From positions 3,224,001-3,288,000 of the forward strand of contig NC_088319.1 in assembly GCF_910592395.1 (NCBI RefSeq): DNA of 64,000 nucleotides, given 5' to 3'. The notes under the pieces are model-generated. The model was not told where the DNA came from and made no database searches. It worked only from the letters and a program-made list of their open reading frames with translations. Below, one piece after another: positions 44,201 through 54,432 of the stretch. Position 1 is the stretch's first letter; each line of letters begins with the position of its first letter. A program made the translations under genes and the position numbers. This DNA is from Lineus longissimus (Eukaryota; Nemertea; Pilidiophora; Heteronemertea; Lineidae).

Positions 44201-47200
44201 GTGGATCATTTCATTGACTGGAGTGCCAAGAACCCTGACTAATTGGAAAAGAAAATCTAGAGGATTCTTATGCGATACCTTATGGCGAAGTTTAAGTGAA
44301 CCAGAGTTATTCACTGGTGTGAAATACTAGTAGTTTCTAGACATCTGGCTTCATTTCAAGTCGAAGAAATACAATCTACATTTTCTTCTCCATGCACAGT
44401 ATAATGAAAGATTAAATGTGCATTATAATCTGTAAATCACGGTGAAAAATTGAACAAAATGCCAATTTAGTTGCAGTCGGGGAGTACTGTACTGTCCTTT
44501 TTTAAAAAGGACATCAGTCTAGTTTGGTGAGTAGGTTGATTTTGAAGTGTAACCAGAAATGAAGCTGTTCTCGTTCCTATGTTATGAGATTATGAATGAA
44601 GACTGAGACATTGTTTGTATCTCTATTGTCAACGTAAACTCGTTTTGACATTACGTTGCCATGCCAACGCTTTCAGTTGGGTGCACTGAGGTTTGTTTTG
44701 TACTGTTGTACAATGTGACAATGCTGTTTATGCACTCTAGGACCCGCATTAACTTGTGAATTTTATCTTTTTTGCTACCCAGTTTAGGTGGGTAGATTGA
44801 GCGTTACTACACCCAAACAAAGCCTGGGCCCAAAAAGGCATCACCCCAAACTCGAGCGCCGGAAACAGTAGCGTCTCTGACCGTGGTCTGTGGAGCGTTC
44901 TTCGAGCTACAGGGAGGAGTTGGTGAAGACACAAGCCAGGAGCTATAGGATGATGGTATCCATGGCAACTCTGGATGCTACTTTTGAATAAAACATCATC
45001 TTTTTGTTTGTTTGCATTAGTTTTGTTACAAAAAAATGATTGGCGTGCAGCATGCCATGTCAGAATTGTAAGATGAGAATGCAGAAAACCACTTTCGACA
45101 GAACGCTGTAAGAAAGCAATGCTTGTGCTTTTCAAATATGAAACTGTTACAAAGTTACATGTAGAGGAATGCATTCCTTATAGATTTGCAAGAAGATCCA
45201 TGTTCTAGATGCTGGGCAAGCCTGGGCTAACATCTGAGTGTAGCTCAGCTGATAAAAACTGATGAAACTGATTTTGCCTACACTGCTCGGCTGACACCAA
45301 CAATGGAGAGTTTATATTCTTAAAGAATTGTAAATCTGTGAGGGTTAGATTCATGTTTAAGGCACATGATATCAAGACTGATCGTATTTAAAAGACTATT
45401 ACAGGTAGATGGAGACATACACACTTTGGAGGATTGGCCGAGATTCCTCGTATCAATTGCCATAATGGTCGATGAGGACTATGACTCGCATCGAAATTCA
45501 TGTACGCCAGTGTCTTCACGCCACAGGATCTGACATCTCAGAGAGGAAAGCTATTCATGTGTTTACTTGCAACCTGCCACTCCAAGGCTGCAGGCGTTTC
45601 TCGGGAGCTTTCGTCACAATATTCTAACGTGGATAAATATTCGCATTATTTTATGTTCTGTTGGCTCAGGTTTTGAATGTTTGCACAGTGGACCTCCTAT
45701 TGTGAATTGTCGGTATTGGTAAGTACTACGTCAATTACTGATTACTGAAGCCAACTGAACAAGTATTGTCAATCGATGTTGTGATTCCCTAGGAGGACTG
45801 ATGCAAGACAGGCCTATCTAGGCATATTTTAGGGCTGCAGAATCCCTCTCTCAACTTCCTCATATCGCCAGGCATGCCCGGGCTCTTCATAGGGAAGTGT
45901 GTCTTGTTAGAAATTGTGCATTATGACAAGAGTTGTGTGGATGTCACTTCACCCTGGCTCAATTATTCCAAGCTGCGCTGTGACCTAGAAGAGAGTCAAA
46001 AAAGTACTGTAGTGCATATTCTTACTGTAGCTTGGTCTTCACCGGTTTCTAGATTCAGGAATATCTGTTACTATCGAGCATAGATTAATCTATACTTGGT
46101 ACTATGAGTAGATTACTAGTTAGGAGAGTATCTATTCAAGTATAGGAACAGTTCTCATTGATGACATTTCTCACATATGTGACCCGCTCTGCCAAAACTA
46201 GGCGCTTGTCGCATCTGAACTTGACAGGTTGATACGGACTTGTTGTTCATTTCCCTATTGTAGATCTTTTGTGAAATCTATTACAAACTGATTTAGTCAT
46301 ATTTCACAAAAGGTCTACAATAGGGAAATGAACAACAAGTCCGTATCAACCTGTCAAGTTCAGATGCGACAAGCGCCTAGTTTTGGTAGAGCGGGTCACA
46401 TATGCCCTTATGCATTGCAGAGGCCCTTCCATACATGTATTACTGTAAGATGTTTATGTGTTGCTAAGGTCCTCATCTTGGACCGACCCAGAGAGAGGCA
46501 TTTGGACAACACTTGCCCCCAATACACCATGGGCTACTTAAGTCTCCCATTTTGTCCTTGCTTACAAATTCCTCTTGACAGCTGATAACTTTACACAGTT
46601 CTTCACATTTCGGTGCACAGTATCCCTAAGAGGGAGGGAGGGGGGGCTTGAGCGCTCAAAGTAAGAATCTGGATCGGTCCCTGATGTGCGTTGACAAGCA
46701 ATGGCTTCATTCCTTCATGATCCTTGACATATGAAAGAGAACAGCTTCTAATATTATACATCTGGTGGATTTAAGGGTCGAGGTACCCATCTGGCAACTG
46801 GCCTAGTTTTGACCAGTATCTGGTCATTCTCTCGCAAACCAGCTGTCCTCCAACACATTTTTTTGTGGAAAAGGTGAAGTATCCCATAATTGGCAGTGGT
46901 ATTAGGTGAAATTAGGTGTTCTTCAGCAATAGACCACACCGGTGCTGAAATCAAACCCTGATGTACAGATGTAGGTAGCCTAGAGTGAATAGTGTAAACG
47001 AAAATGGCAAGGGGAAAATTTAACAAACTTGAACAACATGCATGAGGTTTATGAAAATCGCTCAGGTGATCAGCTCTCCAGCCCTGCACTTGGCTTTTCC
47101 CCTGACAATTTTGAATACGGTTGTGATGACAAATTTAAACTCATCCTAATCAAATAATGGTGTCATTTCCAGTTGAGAATTTCACTTCTCAAAGGGGGGG

Positions 47201-48246
47201 GGTACATGTAGTTGTAAGGTACATGTTTTACATTTTGTAGACATTTCTACTGTGCGTGGTTAAAGAGGAGAGCTGAACACGTGAAGTTGAGGTTTCATGT
47301 TGGTGACCCCCAACCGTCATGATGAATGTACCCTATCTTATCTTCCAGGAACTACATGAACGATAGCTTCCGAACAGATGTCTTCGTGAAGTTTCAGCCC
47401 GAGACGATAGCTTGCGCCTGTATCCATCTGGCTGCCCGCATGCTGCAGATCCCTCTACCGAACAATCCAGGGTGGTATGCCATCTTCAGGGTCGATGTGG
47501 AAGAGATTAATGAGATATGCTTCTCTATTCTCAGGCTCTTTGCTAGGCCAAAGGTAAGCTGATTCCTGGAAAAAATCTACAAGTGTGGGTCTGCATCGGA
47601 AATCTGTGCATAGTCATGGCGGTTATTAGACTGGGAGCACTGGACTGTTGAAGAAGTGGTCGTCGGTTTTGACGGCTTGACGCTGTATCACATCTGTGCC
47701 CTTGATCAAGGTGCCAAATTCTACTTTGCTTCTTCAACCAGCCACACTTGCCTTCAATAGCTGATAACCTGAAAATGGCCAGCATCCATTCCAGGGGGAG
47801 AGATGCTCCTAGACCTAGTAGCCTCGTGCTACAGATACCAGGATGAGCACCTACTGGAAGATTTGCTGGCAGTTAACGCAAATGCCCTGTGTACCCTAAC
47901 TGCCACTGTTCTGAAATTTGTGCACCAGTTTGAATTGAAAAGACCCATATATTTTGAAAGTAGCGCGTCTGTGCAGGTTACGAGGACCATTCCTGGCTCT
48001 GCATCGGGATCGGGACTTCCATGACCTTCAGTCCTTGGCTGTGTCTCCTATCAATTGCCAAGCAAGCTGGAGCTATGAATCTGGCTTTTGACTCCTCAAA
48101 AATATCACAGCTGAAGTCGGGACAATTCTTACCATACTTTGTGTTGAATAAAAATGTCAGCAAGTTGTCAAATGCTTGAAACTGTTTTCCTTTTTAGCTC
48201 ACCTCTTAGCAGAGGTGAGCTTATCCCATACCGTGGCGTCCGTCGT

Positions 48247-48284
<38 letters not shown>

Positions 48285-50664
48285 CGTTAGCAGGGCACGT
48301 TTCGTAACTGTTAGAGCTATTGAGTTGAAACTTGGTACACATGTACCCTTATGTAATGACACCTTGGAGACCAAATTTCGGTCCGATTCGTTTCATGGTT
48401 TGGCCACCAGGGGGCCAAACGTTAAAAGTGAAAATATGCAATATCTCCCTTAATAGTAGTCGGGAAATTTTGAAAAAAATATGGTAGGTACTTCTAGCAA
48501 AGGTGCATCATATATCCTCCGGGTTTTTGATTTGCCCTCCTTTTCAAGGTCACAGAGGTCAAATGGTGTAAATTGGCCGTTAGGATGTAACGATGGCACG
48601 TTTCTAAACTGCAATGACTATTGATCCCAAATTTGGTACACATTTACCCCTTAGTCAGGTAATCTCAGGGACCGAAGTTTGGTCCAATATGATTCACCAC
48701 TTGACCACCAGGGGGCAAAATCCAAAAACCTTAAAAATGTGATTATTCCTTAACTTCTTGCCCGATTGCCACCAATTTGATATCAAGGGTACATCTAACC
48801 ACCATACAGTATATGTCACACAGGTTTTTAATTTGACCTTCTTGTCAAGGTCACAGAGGTCAAATGGCGTAAATTGGCCGTCAGGCCGTAACTATGGCAC
48901 GTTTCTTAACTGCAATGACTATTGATCACAAATTAAGTACACATGTACCCCTTGGTCAGGTGGTCTCAGGTACCGAAGTTTGGTGCGATCTGATTTGCCG
49001 TTTGGCCTCCAGGGAGGGGGCCAAATCCTAAATTCTTCAAAATGCCAATATTCCTAGTATTACTTGCCCGATTGGCACCAATTTTATATCATAGGTACAT
49101 CTAATTCTAACAACCATTCAATGTGTCACCCGGGTCTTCTTTGATTTGACCTACTTTTCAAGGTCACAGAGGTCGAATGTACTGTAAATTGGCCATTTTG
49201 GGGAAATTGTAATTGCTTGGACCTACATCAAACCTAACACTACATGACACAATACCATGCTCTTTATCCATCTTTCCTCCACATGAGGTGAGCACAATGG
49301 CCCTGGCCATTTCATATTTTATTGAAATCTACCATTTAACCTAAGATTCAATTCATCTGTTGTCTTTTTTCAGCCGAATTTCGACAAGTTAGAATATGTC
49401 GTCAACGAAGCCCGGAAAATCCAAATAGAAGCGAAAATGAAGGCCAAGGGTTTATCTTCGGACCAAGGGACGCCCAACTCAGGATCCCGACCGGTCACGC
49501 CGAAACCGTCCTCGCCCATGATGAACCAGACACTCAAGAAGATCAAACTTGAGGAGGATCACCAAAGGTAAATGAGCGTATTACTGACCTGACGATCGCA
49601 CAGTTGTCAGTTTATATTTTTGAGTGCCAGACAGAGTGTGTTTTGTGACCCATGAGTGTATAGTACCCCCAGGTATATGGCACGGCTTAACCCGCCGGCC
49701 ATGAGGGAATTCCTTTATGGCCCAGTGGTTGGCGCGTTGGCCCCAGAGTGGAAGTTAAGCAACGTTGAGTGCGGTCAACCTTCGGATCGGTGACCAGCAC
49801 GTACAATACAATGAGTTCCTTAATGTGCGTTTTATTGATTGTCTATGCACACACTTGACAGCAGTTAGTATTGGTGTGGAAGTCTCTGAAATATTCATGG
49901 TGTGATGATTAGGGTTGGCAGGATAAATCTCTCCATACTTCGTGGGCCATAAATATGGGTATCGGGACGGCCAAGCCTTGGCATAAACTACCACATGCTC
50001 TTGAATATCAACTCCTAGCCTTCTACTTCTTTTTGGCTTATACTGAATTATAAGATTCTCATGGTGATAAGCTTAAAGGGAACTGGAACCGCCAAGCCAG
50101 TTCATATGACCTCGTTTTCATTTCCCGCGTATCGGGTGATCAGAACGAGGCATGAATGAAAAAAGGCGCCTAGCTGTCAATTATTGAGTGACGTCACTAC
50201 TATGGAATTTACTACGAAAATTCATGAATGAAAGATCGCATCTAGTGTTGTAAGATTTTCATTATTTTACGTTGAATCTTTGCAGGGGCTTCTCGAGTCG
50301 CAGCCGCAGTCGCAGTGATAGTCCTCGCGATCGTCGCTACAGTGGAAGTCGCAGCCCAACGCCCAAGCGAAAGCATCGAAGTCCGGGACGGAAGTATTCA
50401 GGAAAATATAAGAAAGAGTCGCATTCTCGGGAACGCTACGCAAAAGATAAACACAAACGTAGACGGAGTCGATCTTTTTCTCGGAGTCGATCAAGGTCAT
50501 ATTCGCGCTCGCCAGATCATAAGAGCCGCAAGAAATATTACAAATTGAAATCGAAATATAGGTCAAGGTCGCGATCGCGGTCGTTCGAACGTAATCACAA
50601 GTCAAAGAAGCATAGTCGAAATGGACATCCACGTAGTCACTCTCGAGATAGATATCGTAGATAA
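38011..50664 (+). CDS. CCNL: Cyclin L (CCNL1/CCNL2 orthologue)
   Basis: Eight exons join in phase to 451 residues of cyclin L, the nuclear cyclin that pairs with CDK11 (and CDK12/13-class kinases) and influences pre-mRNA splicing and transcription. The cyclin box is highly conserved: [100 protein letters not shown], and [20 protein letters not shown] in the second fold. A linker with SP/TP sites follows, then a 125-residue Arg/Ser-rich tail ([32 protein letters not shown]) that should target nuclear speckles. Vertebrate cyclin L proteins are about 520 residues; the shorter length here comes from the tail and linker. I start at ATG 38011 (MADSGEQ); an in-frame ATG at 37984 is also possible. 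Head to head with SDF4. Confidence 0.97.
38772..38916. mobile_element. 145-bp MITE, second copy of 36089 family
   Basis: In cyclin L intron 1. Same inverted ends (tatagatccatgcac / gaccatgaatctata) and the same interior (ttacattactgtaacgtgac type) as 36089-36234, with a short insertion/deletion. Confidence 0.85.
39273..39347 (+). CDS. CCNL: Cyclin L exon 2
   Basis: 75 nt, acceptor gtctttcag, donor ATGGAG|gtgaga. It encodes [20 protein letters not shown] plus KHDME, the core of the first cyclin fold. Confidence 0.95.
39470..39540 (+). repeat. SINE/LINE-like 3' tail with TTGTA repeats
   Basis: gcgctttgagcagggcgacc, then aaaggcgcgttataaatatt and (attgt)n. This resembles the 3' tail of an interspersed retroelement; the body was not recognised. 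Confidence 0.5.
39720..40103. mobile_element. 384-bp long-TIR element, AACTCGGCCTATTACC ends
   Basis: Arms of about 170 bp: aactcggcctattaccaact and its inverted partner agttggtaataggccgagtt, continuing through ataaatcattggtttattgg, ttcattcctgttggaaattt and the reverse. In cyclin L intron 2, about 50 bp from exon 3. Confidence 0.88.
40157..40266 (+). CDS. CCNL: Cyclin L exon 3
   Basis: 110 nt, acceptor tttctttcag, donor AGAAG|gtaagt. It encodes [20 protein letters not shown] and [16 protein letters not shown]. Confidence 0.95.
41122..41301. mobile_element. Tigger/pogo-like MITE, 180 bp
   Basis: Ends tacagtagtacctctctatt and ggaggttccactgta, flanked by TA. In cyclin L intron 3, about 90 bp upstream of exon 4. 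Confidence 0.85.
41394..41514 (+). CDS. CCNL: Cyclin L exon 4
   Basis: 121 nt, acceptor tctttttgcag, donor CACAAG|gtgaga. It encodes [40 protein letters not shown]. Confidence 0.95.
42248..42426. mobile_element. Tigger/pogo-like MITE, 179 bp
   Basis: Ends tacagtagaacctccctta and agagaggttctactgta; same interior as the copy at 31210, in reverse order relative to it. In cyclin L intron 4. Confidence 0.87.
43125..43189 (+). CDS. CCNL: Cyclin L exon 5
   Basis: 65 nt, acceptor tttcttcccag, donor GCATG|gtgagt. It encodes [21 protein letters not shown]; the Trp codon is split across the next 4.2-kb intron. Confidence 0.94.
43190..47348 (+). other. CCNL: Cyclin L intron 5 (4.2 kb)
   Basis: Holds a long hairpin element at 46173-46404. 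Otherwise I see no exon; the longest frame (minus strand, about 44749-45174, 141 codons) has no family features. It is the largest intron of the gene. Confidence 0.7.
46173..46404. mobile_element. 232-bp hairpin element, CATATGTGACCCGCTCTGCC ends
   Basis: Left catatgtgacccgctctgcc and right inverted gcgggtcacatatg; the arms pair over about 105 bases (ggcgcttgtcgcatctgaac / gttcagatgcgacaagcgcc) around a short AT-rich loop near 46285. Confidence 0.9.
47349..47553 (+). CDS. CCNL: Cyclin L exon 6
   Basis: 205 nt, acceptor atcttccag, donor CCAAAG|gtaagc. It encodes [20 protein letters not shown] through LRLFARPK, the second cyclin fold. Confidence 0.95.
48240..48288 (+). repeat. (GTC)n microsatellite
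   Basis: About 15 gtc units (gtcgtccgtcgtcgtcgtcg onward) near the start of the 48196 element. The poly-Ser and poly-Asp frames here are artefacts. Confidence 0.95.
48547..48561 (+). promoter_or_regulatory. DR3 motif AGGTCA-CAG-AGGTCA
   Basis: Exact direct repeat of the nuclear-receptor half-site with 3-base spacing (VDR/PXR/RXR-type layout), inside the 48196 element. The same motif recurs at 48848-48862 (exact), 49161-49175 (last base changed) and 60469-60483 (exact). Binding is unproven. Confidence 0.4.
48848..48862 (+). promoter_or_regulatory. DR3 motif, second inner repeat
   Basis: Exact AGGTCA-CAG-AGGTCA in the second 300-bp unit of the 48196 element. Confidence 0.4.
49374..49567 (+). 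CDS. CCNL: Cyclin L exon 7: linker
   Basis: 194 nt, acceptor tgtcttttttcag, donor CAAAG|gtaaat. It encodes [27 protein letters not shown] and a Ser/Pro-rich segment with TPKPSSP, possible proline-directed phosphorylation sites. Confidence 0.92.
49718..49805 (+). mobile_element. SINE-like segment with tRNA- and 5S-rRNA-like parts
   Basis: tggcccagtggttggcgcgt resembles a tRNA A-box region. The following gaagttaagcaacgttgagt and ggatcggtgacc resemble the internal promoter region of 5S rRNA genes (aagttaagc...ggatgggtgacc). It lies in cyclin L intron 7. Body and tail were not defined, so this is a partial call. Confidence 0.5.
50286..50664 (+). CDS. CCNL: Cyclin L exon 8: RS domain and stop
   Basis: 379 nt, acceptor aatctttgcag. 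It encodes the arginine/serine-rich domain; other frames are also open because of the biased codons. The last residues are HSRDRYRR. Confidence 0.94.
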
Positions 50665-50784
50665 TGGCCTCATTTTATAGGATAATTTTGTATTTCGTTC
50701 ATCCAATGCAGGTAAAAAGTAACTGCCCCGAGCAGGTTACTTCAAATGTACAGACTGCTAATGTAGTATAGACTGTAGTATCTT

Positions 50785-51368
50785 CAGGCGAGACTTTTTT
50801 TATTAGTTGGTGCTCGGATTTTTGGAGGAATATATTTTTGAGGAGGACGAAAAACAAAAACAAAAAAAAATGTTTTTTTCCAAAGATTTCATGGTCTCGA
50901 AAAATTGATAGGATTTCTCAAAGTCGGAGGGAAGGATAAAAATAAAATTTTTTCCTAAAAAAAGTAGTGCATTTTCACACATTGAACAGTCAGCAGCCAG
51001 ACTCATAACAATAGACTGGTTCTCGTCATAATATCTACTGTGGATGCATTAGGGAAGGACAAGAACCAGTCTAGGTCTGGCAGAGCTGGTCTGGCATTCG
51101 CACTTTCGATTCGAATGATCAATCCGACGAAGCTAATTTTAATTCAATCATGTTGAATTTTGATTTTGAAAAAAATATTTTTGATCTTTTAAGTTGTCGG
51201 GCGTCGGAGCTCAAAATAAAATTAATTTTTTTTTTTTTTGTAAAATCGGTAATGTTCGAATCGGCGGATCCGAGACTGGCTAGATATAAAAATTTTATTT
51301 TTTTTCTTAATTCGGACATCGGGAGGTCGGCGGATCCGAGCACCAACAAATAAAAAAAGTCTCGCCTG
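50785..51368. mobile_element. 584-bp inverted-repeat element 3' of CCNL
   Basis: Left caggcgagactttttttatt agttggtgctcgga pairs with right tccgagcaccaa and ataaaaaaagtctcgcctg, about 35 bp. Further inverted segments occur inside (cggatccgag, T/A-rich runs). Confidence 0.82.
51013..51072. repeat. Small hairpin inside the 50785 element
   Basis: agactggttctcgtc and gacaagaaccagtct are inverted around about 30 bases; possibly a second, nested insertion at the centre of the larger element. Confidence 0.65.
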
Positions 51369-52111
51369 ACAGCGTGTAAAAGTGTCCAATTCATTTGCGG
51401 TTGGTGAGTTGGATTCTGTGCGGAGCTGTTCAAGAGAAATGTGTACAAATGTATGCAATATTGGGGATGAACTTTACTCTGAAGAATTTTGCTAAAAATG
51501 TTAACCCCTTATCAGTTTAGTCTGCTCAAGACTGCTAGTTGTCATACTAAGGGAAAGGGGCTCAAGAATTCTGACTTCGTACATTCTTTCTAGACAGCCT
51601 CACTGCACGTCCCCAGATATGAGGCCATATATTTAGTATGTACGCACTGAAGGGGGAGGGGGGTCTAGGAATTTGTGGGAATATGCGTAGACCTGTACAT
51701 TTTGTCCAAAATGTGCGTACAGGTGGAGGGGGGTTCTCAAAATCCTCTGTTTGATGCGTACAAATTTTATCGATGGCCCCTATCTGTTGCAATATTACGA
51801 TCTGCCGCAATCATTAAGGTGTAACTTGTTGTAAACAAGGCTAGAAAGGGCTTTGAAATCACCTTTCAACTGACAAAAAGCTCGCGAAAAATTATGTTCA
51901 AAACATGAAAAAGACATTTCAGCTGGGAACCAACTATATTTGGTTCTTGGGGAACCAGCCGTATATTTTGATTCTTGAGGGTAGGTTCTCCAGACCGAGA
52001 TTTTGGCAACTCTTTGAAACGTAGATCAGATTAGCATTGGTCATTCGATTTGACCATACAGGTGGTTGTATGTTTTCTCATGTATCGGTAATCAGATACA
52101 TGTTGTTAAGA

Positions 52112-52241
52112 GGTAGAATAGGGTAATTGTAGCCCCAGTTTAATTTTAGCCCCTGCCTATGTATGATATTGATTGGTATCCCCCTGCATCAAACAATACA
52201 AGGGCTACAAATAAACCGGGGCTACAATTACCCCATCTACC
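52112..52241. mobile_element. 130-bp MITE, second copy of 15710 family
   Basis: Same ends and interior as 15710-15836 with a few substitutions, located 3' of the cyclin L gene. Confidence 0.85.
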
Positions 52242-52684
52242 TTGCATGTACTGAGAATTAGATCATTTGTGTTGGGTCCCACAACATGATTTCACATTTC
52301 GGTGCCTTAATTGTAATAATTGGGTAATTGTTTTTTCAGAAGCATTTCACTGCGTGTCATGTCAGTTAACATGTCCATGATACTGATTCTGTAAACCTCC
52401 AAATCTTTGTTCTTTACTTTTGTAATTTCCAGATTCTTTTTGGAGTTTCCAATCAAATTTTTCTTGCAATTGCTATTATTTTGTAAATCGTAATCATTTA
52501 CAAAATCTGTTGAAATATTACGATCTTGAAAATTTGGCGGTTAACAGTTGGAGGCCAGTTGTGTGACAAATAAAATGCAGGAAAACAATACTGTCTTGTA
52601 TCTGATATAAATATTTGTATCATTTATTTGCTATTATTCCTTTGTACCTCGAACAGTTTCGAGTTGTACTGTCAATAGTCGTAC

Positions 52685-53107
52685 TTCCACCTATCAAATC
52701 CCCGTGTCTTTTGCGCTTACACCTATGAATTGCCGTGTCTAAATAGACCCGTGTGTCAAATCCCCGTGTCTATTAGCCGCATCGAACTCGATGGGGCTAA
52801 TCGGGGGCTAATTTAGACCCGTGTTCAACACGGGTTTTTCGATAGGTGGAATCTGAATAGACACGCCAATTGCAAGTTCTAAGATCCGGCGACAGATGGC
52901 GTGGTGTAGTTGCTTCGGTATTGCGCATGCGAAATTCCCTTCCAACGGGAAAGAAACACAGGAGAGCTCCCTACCTACAGCGTACCTGTCGCCGGGGCTA
53001 TTAACCATTATCTAACACCACTGATAGGTGTAAGTGCGCCCTGGGTTTTTTGACACACGGCGAAGACACGGGTCTTGAAAAAACACGGGGTTTTATGATA
53101 GGTGGAA
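52685..53107. mobile_element. 423-bp inverted-repeat element, TTCCACCTATCA ends
   Basis: Left ttccacctatcaaatccccg and right ttttatgataggtggaa with acacgggg inside are inverted. The interior repeats the motif tagacccgtgt / acacgggt and another copy of gataggtggaa near 52840, suggesting internal duplication. Confidence 0.78.
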
Positions 53108-54004
53108 CTACAACTAATATAAGTATTTACAGTGCTGTGACTTGAGCCTTCCCAATTTGGCCTTTGGGAAATTGTTGGGATAAAATCCTTAGAAAAGGTG
53201 TGTAGCTTGGGGTTTATCTACCAAACTTGTTGGTTTGTTTCACCAAGTATTACATGTAATATGTAAAGAGCAAGCTCTAGTGAACTCGCACAACTGTATG
53301 TCCTAGCAGACGATTTTTAAATACATGATGTCCCACACCTGCACTTCAGTGGCGCCGGTGTGAATAAATCTACTTGCGTGAATGGTCACTGGCTCATGAC
53401 GTCATGAAAGAATTGCGTCACGAGGAAGGAAACAATGGGAATCACGTCCGACGTCGTAACTGTGGGTGCGGTGCGTCGTGAATACAGGATCGGCCAACGC
53501 ACGGCCGATATGGAATGCGGCAAAACTGTACCGGAACCAGAATTGTCATGGGGTCTGCACAAATTTTTTCAGATTCGATCGACATGATGGATATATGAAT
53601 CGACATGATGGATATATGAATTTTGTTTACACTTTACATACAGTGTATACGTAACTCACTACGTTGTGTGAGTTATTAAGTCTTGTCTTGAGAAAACCCT
53701 TGGTGGTCCAAATCAGCGCCTCTCGTGTCAAATTTGGACCAAGGAATGCATGCAACCATTTCATTTTGTGATTTTTGAAGGAAGACGACTTTGAAATATT
53801 TATGGATCATTCTAAAACATCTAGATTAATAATGAACCACAATTTACCGTGTAAATTCCCACGGCGCCTCGTTTCGAATTCAGCGGTAATGGTTTACCGC
53901 TGGGGTTGGTGCAAAATATGGAAGCCGTCAAAGAGCTTTTATATCAAAACCACATCATTCGGTGTTTAATTTGAGATGTTTTAGAATAGAAATTGATTCC
54001 TCAC

Positions 54005-54138
54005 TGTCGGTATTGATTGTCTCACCAAAACCGCTCGGGTGGAGCTAAAATGTTGGCCAAAACCTCGGCTTCTACTCGGTTCTGGTCAACATTTTAGCTC
54101 CACCCTCGCAGTTTTGGTGAGACGACCAATACCTGACA
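54005..54138. mobile_element. 134-bp hairpin element
   Basis: tgtcggtattgattgtctca and ccaaaaccgctcgggtggag pair with their reverse complements at the right side (ctccaccctcgcagttttgg, caatacctgaca). It ends about 150 bases from the stop codon of the right-hand gene. Confidence 0.85.
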
Positions 54139-54289
54139 ACCTCCAGTTGGGTGTCAATTCCTTAAACCATGAGGTTTTGGCAAGAAACAAAATCTTTCTC
54201 CACCGCTAAAGGAAAATAAGCTGCTTTTCTAACTGATACGGAGTGACAAAAATTTCCCCGTTAATAGTATTTATGAAGTTGAGATTCTG

Positions 54290-54432
54290 TCAATCATCAT
54301 CGGAACCAGGGTTGTTGCTTGAACTGTCTGACGTATCTGTCGTGTATTTCTTGTTGAACTGTATGGGGATATAGAGATGATTCACTACTGCTTGTCGTCT
54401 TGTCAATTGCGCTGGTGGACGCATCTCTTCAT
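54290..54432 (-). CDS. Unidentified gene, terminal exon
   Basis: 143 nt including the TGA; acceptor gtctttgtttcag. It encodes DEEMRPPAQLTRRQAVVNHL, YIPIQFNKKYTTDTSDSSSN and the acidic end GSDDD. Confidence 0.75.

Larger units (their letters stand above)
48196..49312 (+). mobile_element. AGCTCACCT-type element with 300-bp inner repeats
   Basis: It begins agctcacctcttagcagagg (a self-complementary tip), then a (gtc)n tract, and ends caaggtgagc-like 'aggtgagcacaatggccc'. Inside, a unit of about 300 bp with tcaaggtcacagaggtcaaa and ttggtacacatttacccctt occurs three times. In cyclin L intron 6. A related partial copy is at 60292-61190. Confidence 0.75.

Noticed and set aside
44749-45174. 141-codon minus-strand frame in cyclin L intron 5
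   Set aside because: No family resemblance or internal consistency; likely chance open frame.
48168-48453. Poly-Ser and poly-Asp open frames
   Set aside because: Translation of a (GTC)n microsatellite within a mobile element.
50315-50632. Alternative frames on both strands over the last cyclin L exon
   Set aside because: Arise from the biased codons of the RS domain; the RS frame continues the spliced cyclin L frame.
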